From positions 1 to 51,380 of the forward strand of contig CABTZK010000014.1 in the NCBI GenBank assembly GCA_902489275.1: DNA of 51,380 bases. The letters run 5' to 3'. Position numbers and translations under genes: made by a program. The stretch is from an uncultured Porphyromonadaceae bacterium. GTDB lineage: Bacteria > Bacteroidota > Bacteroidia > Bacteroidales > Muribaculaceae. The notes under the pieces are model-generated. The model was not told the origin of the DNA. It did not search any database and worked only from the letters and a program-made list of their open reading frames with translations. Below, piece after piece: positions 1 through 7,310 of this stretch; positions within the stretch are counted from its first letter, which is position 1, and every line of letters begins with the position of its first letter.

Positions 1-32
1 CGGATGATTTTTCTTATACTTTCTTTCGGAAG

Positions 33-67
33 TTTGTTGATTGCTTGAGCGAAAAGTGTTATATTTG
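33..67 (+). promoter_or_regulatory. Promoter for candidate small RNA
   Basis: TATATTTG at 60-67 fits the Bacteroidetes -7 consensus TAnnTTTG, and GTTG at 36-39 lies 20 nt upstream as the -33 element. Transcription should start near 73-75, exactly where the folded element at 72-135 begins. No plus-strand gene follows before 2311. Confidence 0.6.
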
Positions 68-71
68 CCAT

Positions 72-150
72 AAGGAAGTGAAAGAGGTGGTTCTCTTTGC
101 TAAGGTAGCATATTCTACCTTAGCTTTACTTCCTTTTTTCGTTTTTTTGA
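72..150 (+). ncRNA. Candidate small structured RNA with intrinsic terminator
   Basis: The sequence folds as a compact three-way junction. The outer stem is an 8-bp perfect pairing of 72-79 (AAGGAAGT) with 128-135 (ACTTCCTT). Inner hairpin one pairs 81-86 (AAAGAG) with 93-98 (CTCTTT). Inner hairpin two is a perfect 10-bp stem, 99-108 (GCTAAGGTAG) with 115-124 (CTACCTTAGC), around a six-base loop. A T-rich tail (133-147) follows directly, as in an intrinsic terminator. A good promoter sits just upstream. Together these suggest an independent transcript of about 65-75 nt. I do not recognise it as a known family; it lacks hammerhead core motifs and is not a tRNA. The alternative is an elaborate terminator of a gene lying before the window. 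Confidence 0.5.
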
Positions 151-420
151 AAAACGTTTAGGACAATATTGGTTGGTAACTGGGCTTTTCACCAAAGAAA
201 TCTTTCTTCAAGGATTTTTCCCTTTGAAACCACGGTTGCTTAACTCTCTTGGGCGTGAGTGAGCTTCAACGAGAGGATAGAGGGAAAAACAAAGATTGTG
301 GCTCCTGGCAGCAAATGCAAAAGGACGAGAGGCCTCTGAAGAATCTATTTTTATGAATCAACGTTTTAGCAAAGTGAGGGCGCAGTAAGGGTTTTTGTGC
401 TCGCGTGTTCCAGCAAGCAG
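151..420. other. Intergenic stretch without recognisable gene
   Basis: About 270 bases between the candidate small RNA and the 3' side of the HtrA gene. All frames are broken by stops and I recognise no domain, tRNA or promoter. It could be decayed coding DNA or the 3' untranslated region of the minus-strand protease transcript. Confidence 0.4.
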
Positions 421-453
421 CAAGGGCCGCGGCGGTTTGTCCGGCGGCCCTTG
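421..453 (-). other. Hairpin downstream of the HtrA gene
   Basis: A 10-bp perfect inverted repeat (421-430 with 444-453, CAAGGGCCGC/GCGGCCCTTG) lies about 30 bases past the protease stop codon. No T-run follows on the minus strand, so it may be an mRNA-end-stabilising hairpin or an atypical terminator. Confidence 0.4.
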
Positions 454-483
454 GTTGGGTTGAATGGCGATGGCTACATGTCG

Positions 484-1998
484 CTACTCATCGGCCAGGT
501 CGATGGCATAGTACATTTTCTTGCCAGTCGAGTAGACACCGGTGACGAACATCACCTTGTCGCTGTCCTTCGAGTGCATGATTTGGTCGTAGATTTGCTC
601 CACGTCGTCGCTGCTGGTCACCGTGATGTTGTTGATGTCGGTAATCACAAAGCCCTCTTTCACGCCAGCGCGCTTGAACTTGCCCTCGCGCAGGCCCGTC
701 ACTTTCACGCCCTTGGAAATGGAGTACTCCTCCTTGTCCTTGTCGCTCAGCGTCATGAACGCGCATCCCAGCGTGGTGAAGTCGCCCGCCTTGGTGATAG
801 CCGTTGTGCCTTGGTCGTTCTTGAACGTGATGGTAGCGGTTTTGTACTTGTTCTTGCGATAGAATCCAACAGGAGCCTTGTCGCCAGGGCGCAACTTGTT
901 CATTTGCTCCTGGAGCTCTCCGCCGTTCTTGATGGTTGCCCCGTTGAGTTTCACAATCACGTCGCCTTCTTCCAAGCCCGCCTCCTTGGCTGCGCTGCGG
1001 TCGGTGACCTTGGCCACGTAGATGCCCTCGTTGGTGGCGGTGATGTCATGCTCCTTGGCCATGTCGGCATTCAGCTCTTGGTAGCTGATGCCCATGACCG
1101 CGCGCTGCACCGATCCATATTCCTTGATGTCGCTCACGATTTTCTTCACGGTGTTGCTCGGCACGGCAAACGAGATGCCGGCATAGTTGCCCGTCTGGGA
1201 ATAGATCATGGTGTTGATGCCAATGAGCTGGCCATCGGTGTTCACGAGCGCTCCCCCACTGTTGCCTGGATTCACGGCCGCGTCGTGCTGGATGAAGGCT
1301 TTCACACCGCTATTCTGGCTCTCGTTCACGCCACGGCCCTTGGCGCTGATGATGCCCGCCGTGACCGTTGAGTTCAGGCCAAAGGGGTTGCCCACGGCCA
1401 CACACCACTCGCCGATGCGCACCTCGTCGCTGTTGGCAAAGGTGACTGGAACCAAGTTCTTGGCGCCAGTGATTTTAATCAGGGCAATGTCGGTGTAGGG
1501 GTCGGTGCCAATCACGCGCGCCTTATACTCATCGTTGTTGTTGAGCGTCACGGTGAGTTTCTCGGCTCCGTCGACCACATGGTTGTTGGTCACGATGTAG
1601 CCGTCGGCGCTGATGATCACGCCCGAGCCGCTGCCCCTGAGCTGGGGCTTGCCGTCGCTCTTTGGCTGCTGCCGTTGCTGGCGACGCTGCTGGCCGCCGT
1701 TGCCGAAGAAGAACTCAAACGGGTCGAAGAAGTCATCGCCGCCCCACATTGGCTGCCGCTGGCGGACAGTGGTGTAGTTCTTGATCGAGACCACCGAGTT
1801 GGTGGCGCGCTCGGCCAAGCTCGTGAAGTCGGGATAGGCCATTGCGCCGCGCGCGGCGGCGGTGTTCACGACGTTGCCGGCGGCTGGCGACGCTTGACTG
1901 GGGATAAAGACATCGGCCTGCTTGTTTTGACCCTCGGCCGCGCTGCTGCCGAGCATGGCTACCAGCGCGAGCGATAGATAGAAATTGTGTTTCGTCAT
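484..1998 (-). CDS. HtrA/DegP-family periplasmic serine protease (Do-like)
   Basis: A 504-residue envelope protease/chaperone of the trypsin-fold HtrA family, which degrades misfolded exported proteins. An N-terminal signal peptide (about residues 1-23) is followed by a Gln/Arg-rich linker at about 97-115. The protease domain carries the catalytic triad His140 (TNNHVV), Asp170 (TDIALIKI) and Ser247 (GNSGGAL). Two PDZ-like domains follow, at about 300-390 and 410-500. Length and architecture match DegP/DegQ. The gene is monocistronic, with a promoter at 2069-2076. Which Deg paralogue it is cannot be told from sequence alone. Confidence 0.95.
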   Translation of the reverse strand: MTKHNFYLSLALVAMLGSSAAEGQNKQADVFIPSQASPAAGNVVNTAAARGAMAYPDFTSLAERATNSVVSIKNYTTVRQRQPMWGGDDFFDPFEFFFGNGGQQRRQQRQQPKSDGKPQLRGSGSGVIISADGYIVTNNHVVDGAEKLTVTLNNNDEYKARVIGTDPYTDIALIKITGAKNLVPVTFANSDEVRIGEWCVAVGNPFGLNSTVTAGIISAKGRGVNESQNSGVKAFIQHDAAVNPGNSGGALVNTDGQLIGINTMIYSQTGNYAGISFAVPSNTVKKIVSDIKEYGSVQRAVMGISYQELNADMAKEHDITATNEGIYVAKVTDRSAAKEAGLEEGDVIVKLNGATIKNGGELQEQMNKLRPGDKAPVGFYRKNKYKTATITFKNDQGTTAITKAGDFTTLGCAFMTLSDKDKEEYSISKGVKVTGLREGKFKRAGVKEGFVITDINNITVTSSDDVEQIYDQIMHSKDSDKVMFVTGVYSTGKKMYYAIDLADE

Positions 1999-2068
1999 CT
2001 CGTTTAATGTTAAAATTAATCTCGTTTTAAAATTTCAATCGTTAAAAATTAACTTTTAAATTCGTTGT

Positions 2069-2076
2069 CAAAAGTA
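2069..2076 (-). promoter_or_regulatory. -7 element of the HtrA-like protease gene
   Basis: Minus-strand TACTTTTG fits TAnnTTTG. The predicted start, near 2062, leaves a leader of about 60 nt. The upstream -33 element is weak. Confidence 0.5.
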
Positions 2077-2288
2077 CATCATAAAACGATAAAAACCATA
2101 TCGCCACCCTTGTTTTTAAACTAAATTAATAGGAAATTCCCACTATTTCATAATAATTAAATGTGGCAGCCCCCCAAAGTCCTTTTCTATCGTTTTTCCC
2201 CTCGCCCCGTCTCCCCCTCTTGAAGGAGAAACAGGGCGCGGTGCACGTTTTTTTTGCCTCCATCGTGGCGATTCTCGTCATAATTTTA

Positions 2289-2296
2289 TATATTTG
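2289..2296 (+). promoter_or_regulatory. -7 element upstream of msrA
   Basis: TATATTTG followed by C fits the Bacteroidetes -7 box and lies 15 nt before the msrA ATG. No convincing -33 box stands at 20 nt spacing. The short distance implies a leader of under 10 nt if the first ATG is used. Confidence 0.5.
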
Positions 2297-2310
2297 CTGG
2301 CGATAAAGAC

Positions 2311-3051
2311 ATGTACCCAAACTATTCACATTGCCGCTCCTGGCTGCCCGCGCTGGCACTGCTTTTGATTTCCTGCCATCTTGGGAGCCATACGGCTCAA
2401 AAACCCGACCCTATGACTTCAACCCCCAATCTAAAAGACTCGGCGAGCGCCACGCTCGACTCTCGCTCACGCACAACCCCCGGCGAGGCCGAGAGCCCAG
2501 CCGCCCAGCCGCAAGTCAGCCAAAAACCTGATGCCCAAGGCCTGAGAAGCCTTTACCTTGCCGGCGGCTGCTTTTGGGGCACGGAGCACTATTTCAAGCA
2601 AATAGACGGTGTGGTGGCCACCGAAGCGGGCTATGCCAACGGCAACACGCGGAACCCGACCTACGAGGACGTGTGCAGCAACGAAACAGGTTTTGCCGAA
2701 ACGGTCCATGTGCAATATGACCCCGCAAAAGTTGACCTTGTTTTCCTGCTTGACATGTACTTCCACGCGATCGACCCCACCTCGCTCAACCAGCAAGGCA
2801 ACGACTACGGCACCCAGTACCGCACGGGCATCTACTACGTCGACGCGGCCGACGAGCCCATCATCGGGCACTTCCTGGCCGATCAACAGAAAAAGGTGAG
2901 CGGCACCATCTGCGTGGAAGTTCTCCCCTTGCGCAACTTCTATAGGGCCGAGGAATATCACCAAAACTACCTCGGCAAGCATCCCAACGGCTACTGCCAC
3001 CTCCCGCGCCGCCTCATGGAATTTGCACGCCGAGCCAAGCCCAAGCGCTAA
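2311..3051 (+). CDS. msrA: Peptide-methionine (S)-S-oxide reductase MsrA, lipoprotein form
   Basis: Reduces methionine-S-sulfoxide in oxidised proteins. The motif GGCFWG places the nucleophilic cysteine at Cys87, and the conserved EEYHQNYL segment lies near the C-terminus. The catalytic domain (about 78-240) is of normal MsrA length without a fused MsrB. Residues 1-22 form a lipoprotein-type signal ending LISC (Cys22), then a low-complexity Ser/Thr/Pro linker to about residue 75, so the enzyme is probably tethered in the envelope and repairs exported proteins. The gene for a YihY-like protein follows 85 bp downstream on the same strand. Confidence 0.93.
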   Translation: MYPNYSHCRSWLPALALLLISCHLGSHTAQKPDPMTSTPNLKDSASATLDSRSRTTPGEAESPAAQPQVSQKPDAQGLRSLYLAGGCFWGTEHYFKQIDGVVATEAGYANGNTRNPTYEDVCSNETGFAETVHVQYDPAKVDLVFLLDMYFHAIDPTSLNQQGNDYGTQYRTGIYYVDAADEPIIGHFLADQQKKVSGTICVEVLPLRNFYRAEEYHQNYLGKHPNGYCHLPRRLMEFARRAKPKR

Positions 3052-3136
3052 GCCTGGCCATAAGCCAGCTGCCCCACAAAACAAACCAGAATCATGCGTG
3101 CCGCCACGAGCACGGGCGCAAACACGAACACAACCC

Positions 3137-4132
3137 ATGCGACTCATTGACCAACTCCTGAAAGCCTACGACTACTGCACCGATGGCGTGAAGCGCGACC
3201 CGCGCACGCTGTGGTGGGTGAAAGCGGTGAAGATCCTGCATCTGAGCGTGAAAAAATTCATGGACAAGGGCCTGCAAGACATGGCCGCCAATCTTGCCTT
3301 CCGCACCGTGCTGGCCACCGTCCCGGCACTGGCCATGCTGTTTGCCATTGGCAAAGCCTTTGGTTTTCAAAAGATTGTGCAGAGCGAGCTGTTGCGCTAT
3401 TTTCCCGCCCAGCAGCACGCCCTCGAGGAAGCCTCGAAATACGTCGACAGTTATTTAGCCCATGTGTCGCAAGGGGTGTTTGTGGGCATCGGACTCGTAT
3501 TTATGCTGTGGACGCTCATCTCGCTGATGCGAAATGTTGAGCAAAAGTTCAATCACATCTGGGGTTTGCTCAACGACCGCCCCATTGGCCGCCAGGTGAT
3601 CGACTACTCGGCGTTTCTGATTATAATTCCTGTCATCATCATCTGCTCGGCCGGCTTGCAGATTTTCATGTCGGAGACTGTGCAAGACACCTTGCCCGAC
3701 AGCACCTTGTCGCCCTTGCTGACCCGAATTCTTGACTACACGCCCATTGTGCTGGAATGGCTGGCTTTCACGCTGGCCTACAAGCTCATCCCCAACACCA
3801 AGGTGCACTGGATGTGCGCTGCCGTGTCGGGATTCCTGTTCGGCACGGTGTTCTACCTGTTTGAGTGGGTGCTCATGGCCGGGCAGCTGTGGGCATCGAG
3901 CTACAACGCGATTTATGGCAGCTTCGCGTTTGTCTTGCTGTTCCTGCTTTGGCTACAGTACTCGTGGCTGATTGTGCTCATCGGCGCGGTGCTCACTTGC
4001 AGCATACAGCACAACAACCAATTTGAGTCAGAAGACCGGCTCGACAACCTGAGCGAGGAGTACCTGAAAGAGATGAAGAGGAGCAGCGATGAGCTGATTG
4101 CCACACTGCGAGAGAAACACAAGCAGCCGTGA
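3137..4132 (+). CDS. YihY/virulence factor BrkB family membrane protein
   Basis: A 331-residue polytopic inner-membrane protein. After a soluble N-terminus of about 55 residues, the segment on MAANLAFRTVLATVPALAML is typical of the YihY/BrkB family, and five or six further hydrophobic segments follow. The C-terminal 40 residues are charged and cytoplasmic. The physiological role of the family is unsettled. Some members were once annotated as RNase BN, now regarded as wrong. I chose ATG 3137 (MRLIDQLLKAYDY) because the longer frame from 3023 overlaps msrA and its first 38 residues are low-complexity. Probably co-transcribed with msrA. Confidence 0.85.
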   Translation: MRLIDQLLKAYDYCTDGVKRDPRTLWWVKAVKILHLSVKKFMDKGLQDMAANLAFRTVLATVPALAMLFAIGKAFGFQKIVQSELLRYFPAQQHALEEASKYVDSYLAHVSQGVFVGIGLVFMLWTLISLMRNVEQKFNHIWGLLNDRPIGRQVIDYSAFLIIIPVIIICSAGLQIFMSETVQDTLPDSTLSPLLTRILDYTPIVLEWLAFTLAYKLIPNTKVHWMCAAVSGFLFGTVFYLFEWVLMAGQLWASSYNAIYGSFAFVLLFLLWLQYSWLIVLIGAVLTCSIQHNNQFESEDRLDNLSEEYLKEMKRSSDELIATLREKHKQP

Positions 4133-4152
4133 GCTTTTTAAAAGAGAAAAAA

Positions 4153-4530
4153 GACAGTATGGCTATAAGCCGGGTTATGTGGCTGCACAGCAATACAAAA
4201 GCAGCCGTCGGTCATTTATCTGTCCGTCATGTTGCCATGACGATATAGCAGTCTACCCCTCGGCAATGGACGAGCAGCCCTCAGATGCCGATATACTTGA
4301 CCTTGCAACTCACAGGTAGTGCGGCACGCCTTGTCACCAAGGCATCCGGTGGGCTCTTACCCCGCCTTTTCACCCTTGCCGCCCACAACGAGCGGCGGTT
4401 GTTTTCTGTCACCTTCAACCCTGGGGTCGCCCCCAGCTTCCCGTTAAGAAATGTGATGCTCTGCGTTGCCCGGACTTTCCTCCCGATATTCCCCGGCGGG
4501 GAAACACGAGCGACCGACCGCCATACTGTC
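4153..4530 (-). ncRNA. rnpB: RNase P RNA (bacterial class A)
   Basis: The catalytic RNA of RNase P, which cuts tRNA 5' leaders. On the minus strand the 3' end reads CCGGCTTATAGCC just before the closing stem, and GGAGGAAAGTCCGGGC lies near the 5' end. GGGTGAAAAGGCGGGGTAAG in the middle is the conserved core. The P1 helix is an 11-bp perfect pairing of 4153-4163 with 4520-4530, and it is followed by a T-run (4147-4152 in minus sense), so it also serves as terminator. Length, about 378 nt, is right for type A. It converges on the yihY-like gene. Confidence 0.95.
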
Positions 4531-4547
4531 ATTTTGTTGAGCGCGTG

Positions 4548-4578
4548 CAAAATTAGTGTTTTTCTTGCTTTTTCACAA
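4548..4578 (-). promoter_or_regulatory. Promoter of rnpB
   Basis: Minus-strand TAATTTTG at 4548-4555 with TTG at 4576-4578, spacer 20 nt. It lies just past the stop of the upstream lipoprotein protease, so the RNA has its own promoter. Confidence 0.65.
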
Positions 4579-4590
4579 GTGCGCGCGCCT

Positions 4591-5727
4591 CTATCTTTGC
4601 TGGAGGAACTGCTGGATTTGCTTGAGCGGAATCCCAAAGTTGAAATTCTCGGCATGTCCCACAGCTAACTTGGCGAAATTGACCGCCACCAGGTTGCCCC
4701 ACTCGTCGATGACCGGGCTGCCACTCGACCCCTCTACCGTGGGGATGCTGTAGAGGACCCGCTCCCCGTCGGGCTGCTGCGAGACGGTGCCCATGGTGAG
4801 CTGCGCCTTGATGCCTTTCTTGGTGGTGGCCACCACGATGCCGGCATTGTAGCCCATCATGTAGAGCTTGGAGGTGACTTTGAGCTCATCGGGACTGTGC
4901 TTCTTGGCCAGCAGGCCCTGGAAGAAGCCTGCGTCGCCAGAGTTCCCGCCACTCGTGTCGAAGACGAAAGCCTTGTCGGGAGTCTTTCCGCTTTCGAGCT
5001 GCAACAGGGCCAAGTCAACTTCCTCGCTGCCCGCCGTGCGCGTGACGAAACACGGATTCTGGTCTAAAAAACCTGCCTCGTTATTCACATAGGTGCCGTC
5101 GTAGGCAATGCCCAGCCGGCACACGGGCTCGATGAAGAGCTGTGAGGGGTTGTTGATGGCCTGCAACTGCTGCATGGTGGCCAGGGCCTCGTTGTATTGC
5201 CGCTCAAGCAGCTGCTGCTGGACATCGATCTCACTATTGTCAGGCTCAATGAATTGCACCTCGCCCTGCTCGTCATAGAAATAGCCGCCCTCCCCCTTTT
5301 GGGCCTCCAAAGTGTCGTAGCGCTCCTTTAGCTCGGCCAGATGCGCCCTTCCATAGGCCATGAGCGCGTCGATGAACTGCGAGAAGCTCTCACGCACCTG
5401 CCGCTGGTCGATGGGCGGCGATGCCACATGGCGGTTGGTGAGCAAGGTGCCCTTCTTGTCGATGAAGAAAGCGGTGCCGAACGATGTCTGCGCCTTTTGC
5501 CTCGCATCGGTCTCGTCGCCAGTGAGGTTGCGCAAGTTTCCCTCTTCGTCAAGTCCCGTGAAATAGAGCAACTCGCCATTGGGCAGCCTCATGCGGTAAT
5601 AAAACTTGTTGAGCACCAGCACAACGCCCGACTTTTGCTCATTGAAGAGTTCCTCGGGGTCACGCTGACTCTCGCAACTGGCCAGCGTGAGCAAAACCAG
5701 GGCTAACAGTAAAACGACTTTCTTCAT
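4591..5727 (-). CDS. Trypsin-like serine protease lipoprotein with coiled-coil insert
   Basis: A 378-residue predicted lipoprotein (signal ending LASC, Cys18). The trypsin-fold triad is visible: His100 (LLTNRHVA), Asp238 (VDLALLQL) and Ser335 (EGSSGSPVI). Between His and Asp lies an unusually long, charged, heptad-like insert (about 115-195) that may form a helical hairpin. There is no PDZ domain, unlike HtrA. The substrate is unknown. I chose ATG 5727 because it gives a clean lipoprotein signal and lies about 20 nt after the predicted transcription start. Longer in-frame starts (5751, 6024) would run into the promoter or rodA. Confidence 0.85.
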   Translation of the reverse strand: MKKVVLLLALVLLTLASCESQRDPEELFNEQKSGVVLVLNKFYYRMRLPNGELLYFTGLDEEGNLRNLTGDETDARQKAQTSFGTAFFIDKKGTLLTNRHVASPPIDQRQVRESFSQFIDALMAYGRAHLAELKERYDTLEAQKGEGGYFYDEQGEVQFIEPDNSEIDVQQQLLERQYNEALATMQQLQAINNPSQLFIEPVCRLGIAYDGTYVNNEAGFLDQNPCFVTRTAGSEEVDLALLQLESGKTPDKAFVFDTSGGNSGDAGFFQGLLAKKHSPDELKVTSKLYMMGYNAGIVVATTKKGIKAQLTMGTVSQQPDGERVLYSIPTVEGSSGSPVIDEWGNLVAVNFAKLAVGHAENFNFGIPLKQIQQFLQQR

Positions 5728-5753
5728 TGTCTTCAATTCTATTATTCTCATCA

Positions 5754-5761
5754 CAAAGGTA
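5754..5761 (-). promoter_or_regulatory. -7 element of the lipoprotein protease gene
   Basis: Minus-strand TACCTTTG fits TAnnTTTG; it places the transcript start near 5747 and supports the ATG at 5727 as the real start. Confidence 0.5.
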
Positions 5762-5837
5762 ATACTAAAATCACAGCGAAACGAGTTTCCTGGCGTTTTT
5801 TTAGCCTGAAGCCTGTGGGGCGAGCTCCAGCGCCCGT

Positions 5838-7310
5838 CTACCACATCCCATAGTCCTTGCGAGAGGCATCCAGGCGCAAAAGGATGAACAAGAGTACCGT
5901 GAATCCCCAAAGCGACGACCCGCCATAGCTGAAAAACGGCAAGGGTATGCCGATGACCGGGCACAAGCCAATGACCATGCCCACGTTGATGCACAGGTGG
6001 AAGATGAAGATCGAGGCCACGCAATAGGCATAGACCCGCGCAAACGCGGTGTGCTGCCGCTCGGCAATGACAATGACACGCACAATGAGCGCAAGAAACA
6101 GCAGCAGCACGGCAGCCGAGCCCATGAACCCCTGCTCCTCGCCAATGGTGCAGAAGATGAAATCGGTGTGCTGCTCGGGCACGTATTTCAACTTGGTCTG
6201 CGTGCCATTCAGGAATCCCTTGCCCGTCAATCCGCCCGAGCCGATGGCAATCTTGCTCTGATTCACATTGTAGCCCGCGCCACGAGGGTCGTTCTCGATG
6301 CCCAGCACCACCTTGATGCGCATTTGCTGGTGGGCGTGCAACACGTTGTTGAAAGTGAAATTGACTGTGAAAAGGAAAGTGACCGACGCTACCGCAAAGA
6401 TGATGGTGACGAGCACCTTGCGGAAATCGTCATGAAACATGCCGTAGACCAGATAGGCGAGCGACCCCCCGATCACGGTGAAGAAGAACGCATAGCCGTT
6501 GACCTCTATGCCCAACTCATGAAGCGCGACCGCCACAGCGCCGCACGCGACATAGGCCAGCGTCACGTTGCGCCCCAGGATGAAAGAGCGGCAATAGACG
6601 AGCAGCATGGCCACAACGAGCGCCATAATGATGACAAAAACGATGAACGCCCCCAGCGAAATGCCCATCATGGTGAAAGCCGAGTACTTCAGCGCCACCA
6701 CGAAACACACAACGGCACACAGGCCGGCATAAAGCACGAACCCCGTCATTCCCTCGCGATACAGCACCAGGATGAGCGAGAGGTAGACCAGCGAGGAACC
6801 CGTCTCGTTCTGCATAATGATGAGGATGACTGGCAAGAAGATGACACCCAATGCCAGCGCATAGTTCTTGGGGCTGTTGAGCGCAAAGTTATAGGTGCTG
6901 AACAACTTGGCGAGCGCCAGTGCCGTCGCGAACTTGGCAAACTCGGCCGGCTGAATGCTCACGGGCCCGAGCACAATCCACGAGTGCGACCCCTTGACAT
7001 TGGGCGCAATGACAATGGTGACGAGCAACACAACCATCATGAAGCCGTAGATGGGATAGGCATAGGCCTCATAGAGCCGGCGGTCGATCATGAGCAACGA
7101 GAAGCCGATGCCTAACGACAAGGCAATCCACAAGAACTGCTTTCCCGAGAACTCTGCCAGGTCAAACATGCTCGCCTGGTCAAAGTCATAGCTGGCCGCA
7201 TAGATGCTGACAGCCCCCAATACCACCAGCAGGAGGTAGAGGACAAGCGTGAACCAGTCGATCGACTTGAACAGCGATGTTGTGCTCCCGTTAGTGCTTT
7301 GAAACTCCAC
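5838..7310 (-). CDS. rodA: RodA, SEDS peptidoglycan glycosyltransferase of the elongasome
   Basis: A 490-residue polytopic membrane protein of the SEDS family (RodA/FtsW/SpoVE) that polymerises lipid II during cell elongation with PBP2. The family signature is visible near the C-terminus (GEEQGFMG, then GLCPVIGIPLPFFSYGGSS). Length exceeds the roughly 370 residues of E. coli RodA because of extra central hydrophobic segments, which I believe is usual in Bacteroidetes. It is the last gene of the mre cluster, and its start overlaps the end of mrdA by 20 nt, implying translational coupling. Confidence 0.95.
   Translation of the reverse strand: MEFQSTNGSTTSLFKSIDWFTLVLYLLLVVLGAVSIYAASYDFDQASMFDLAEFSGKQFLWIALSLGIGFSLLMIDRRLYEAYAYPIYGFMMVVLLVTIVIAPNVKGSHSWIVLGPVSIQPAEFAKFATALALAKLFSTYNFALNSPKNYALALGVIFLPVILIIMQNETGSSLVYLSLILVLYREGMTGFVLYAGLCAVVCFVVALKYSAFTMMGISLGAFIVFVIIMALVVAMLLVYCRSFILGRNVTLAYVACGAVAVALHELGIEVNGYAFFFTVIGGSLAYLVYGMFHDDFRKVLVTIIFAVASVTFLFTVNFTFNNVLHAHQQMRIKVVLGIENDPRGAGYNVNQSKIAIGSGGLTGKGFLNGTQTKLKYVPEQHTDFIFCTIGEEQGFMGSAAVLLLFLALIVRVIVIAERQHTAFARVYAYCVASIFIFHLCINVGMVIGLCPVIGIPLPFFSYGGSSLWGFTVLLFILLRLDASRKDYGMW

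Larger units (their letters stand above)
1999..2310. other. Divergent intergenic region between the htrA-like gene and msrA
   Basis: An AT-rich half (1999-2160) holds the leader and promoter of the minus-strand protease. A GC-rich half (2165-2260) holds an imperfect inverted repeat around 2204-2238. The msrA -7 element lies at 2289-2296. No coding sequence is convincing here; the short minus-strand open frame at 2126-2359 runs across the msrA start and is rejected. Confidence 0.5.

Noticed and set aside
72..135. Hammerhead ribozyme
   Set aside because: The three-way shape is suggestive but the CUGAUGA and GAAA core segments are absent.
2126..2359. 77-codon minus-strand frame over the msrA start
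   Set aside because: Overlaps the msrA promoter and 5' end; no similarity or signal seen.
4285..4668. 127-codon plus-strand frame and its minus-strand counterpart
   Set aside because: They cover RNase P RNA, whose core and P1 helix are clear.
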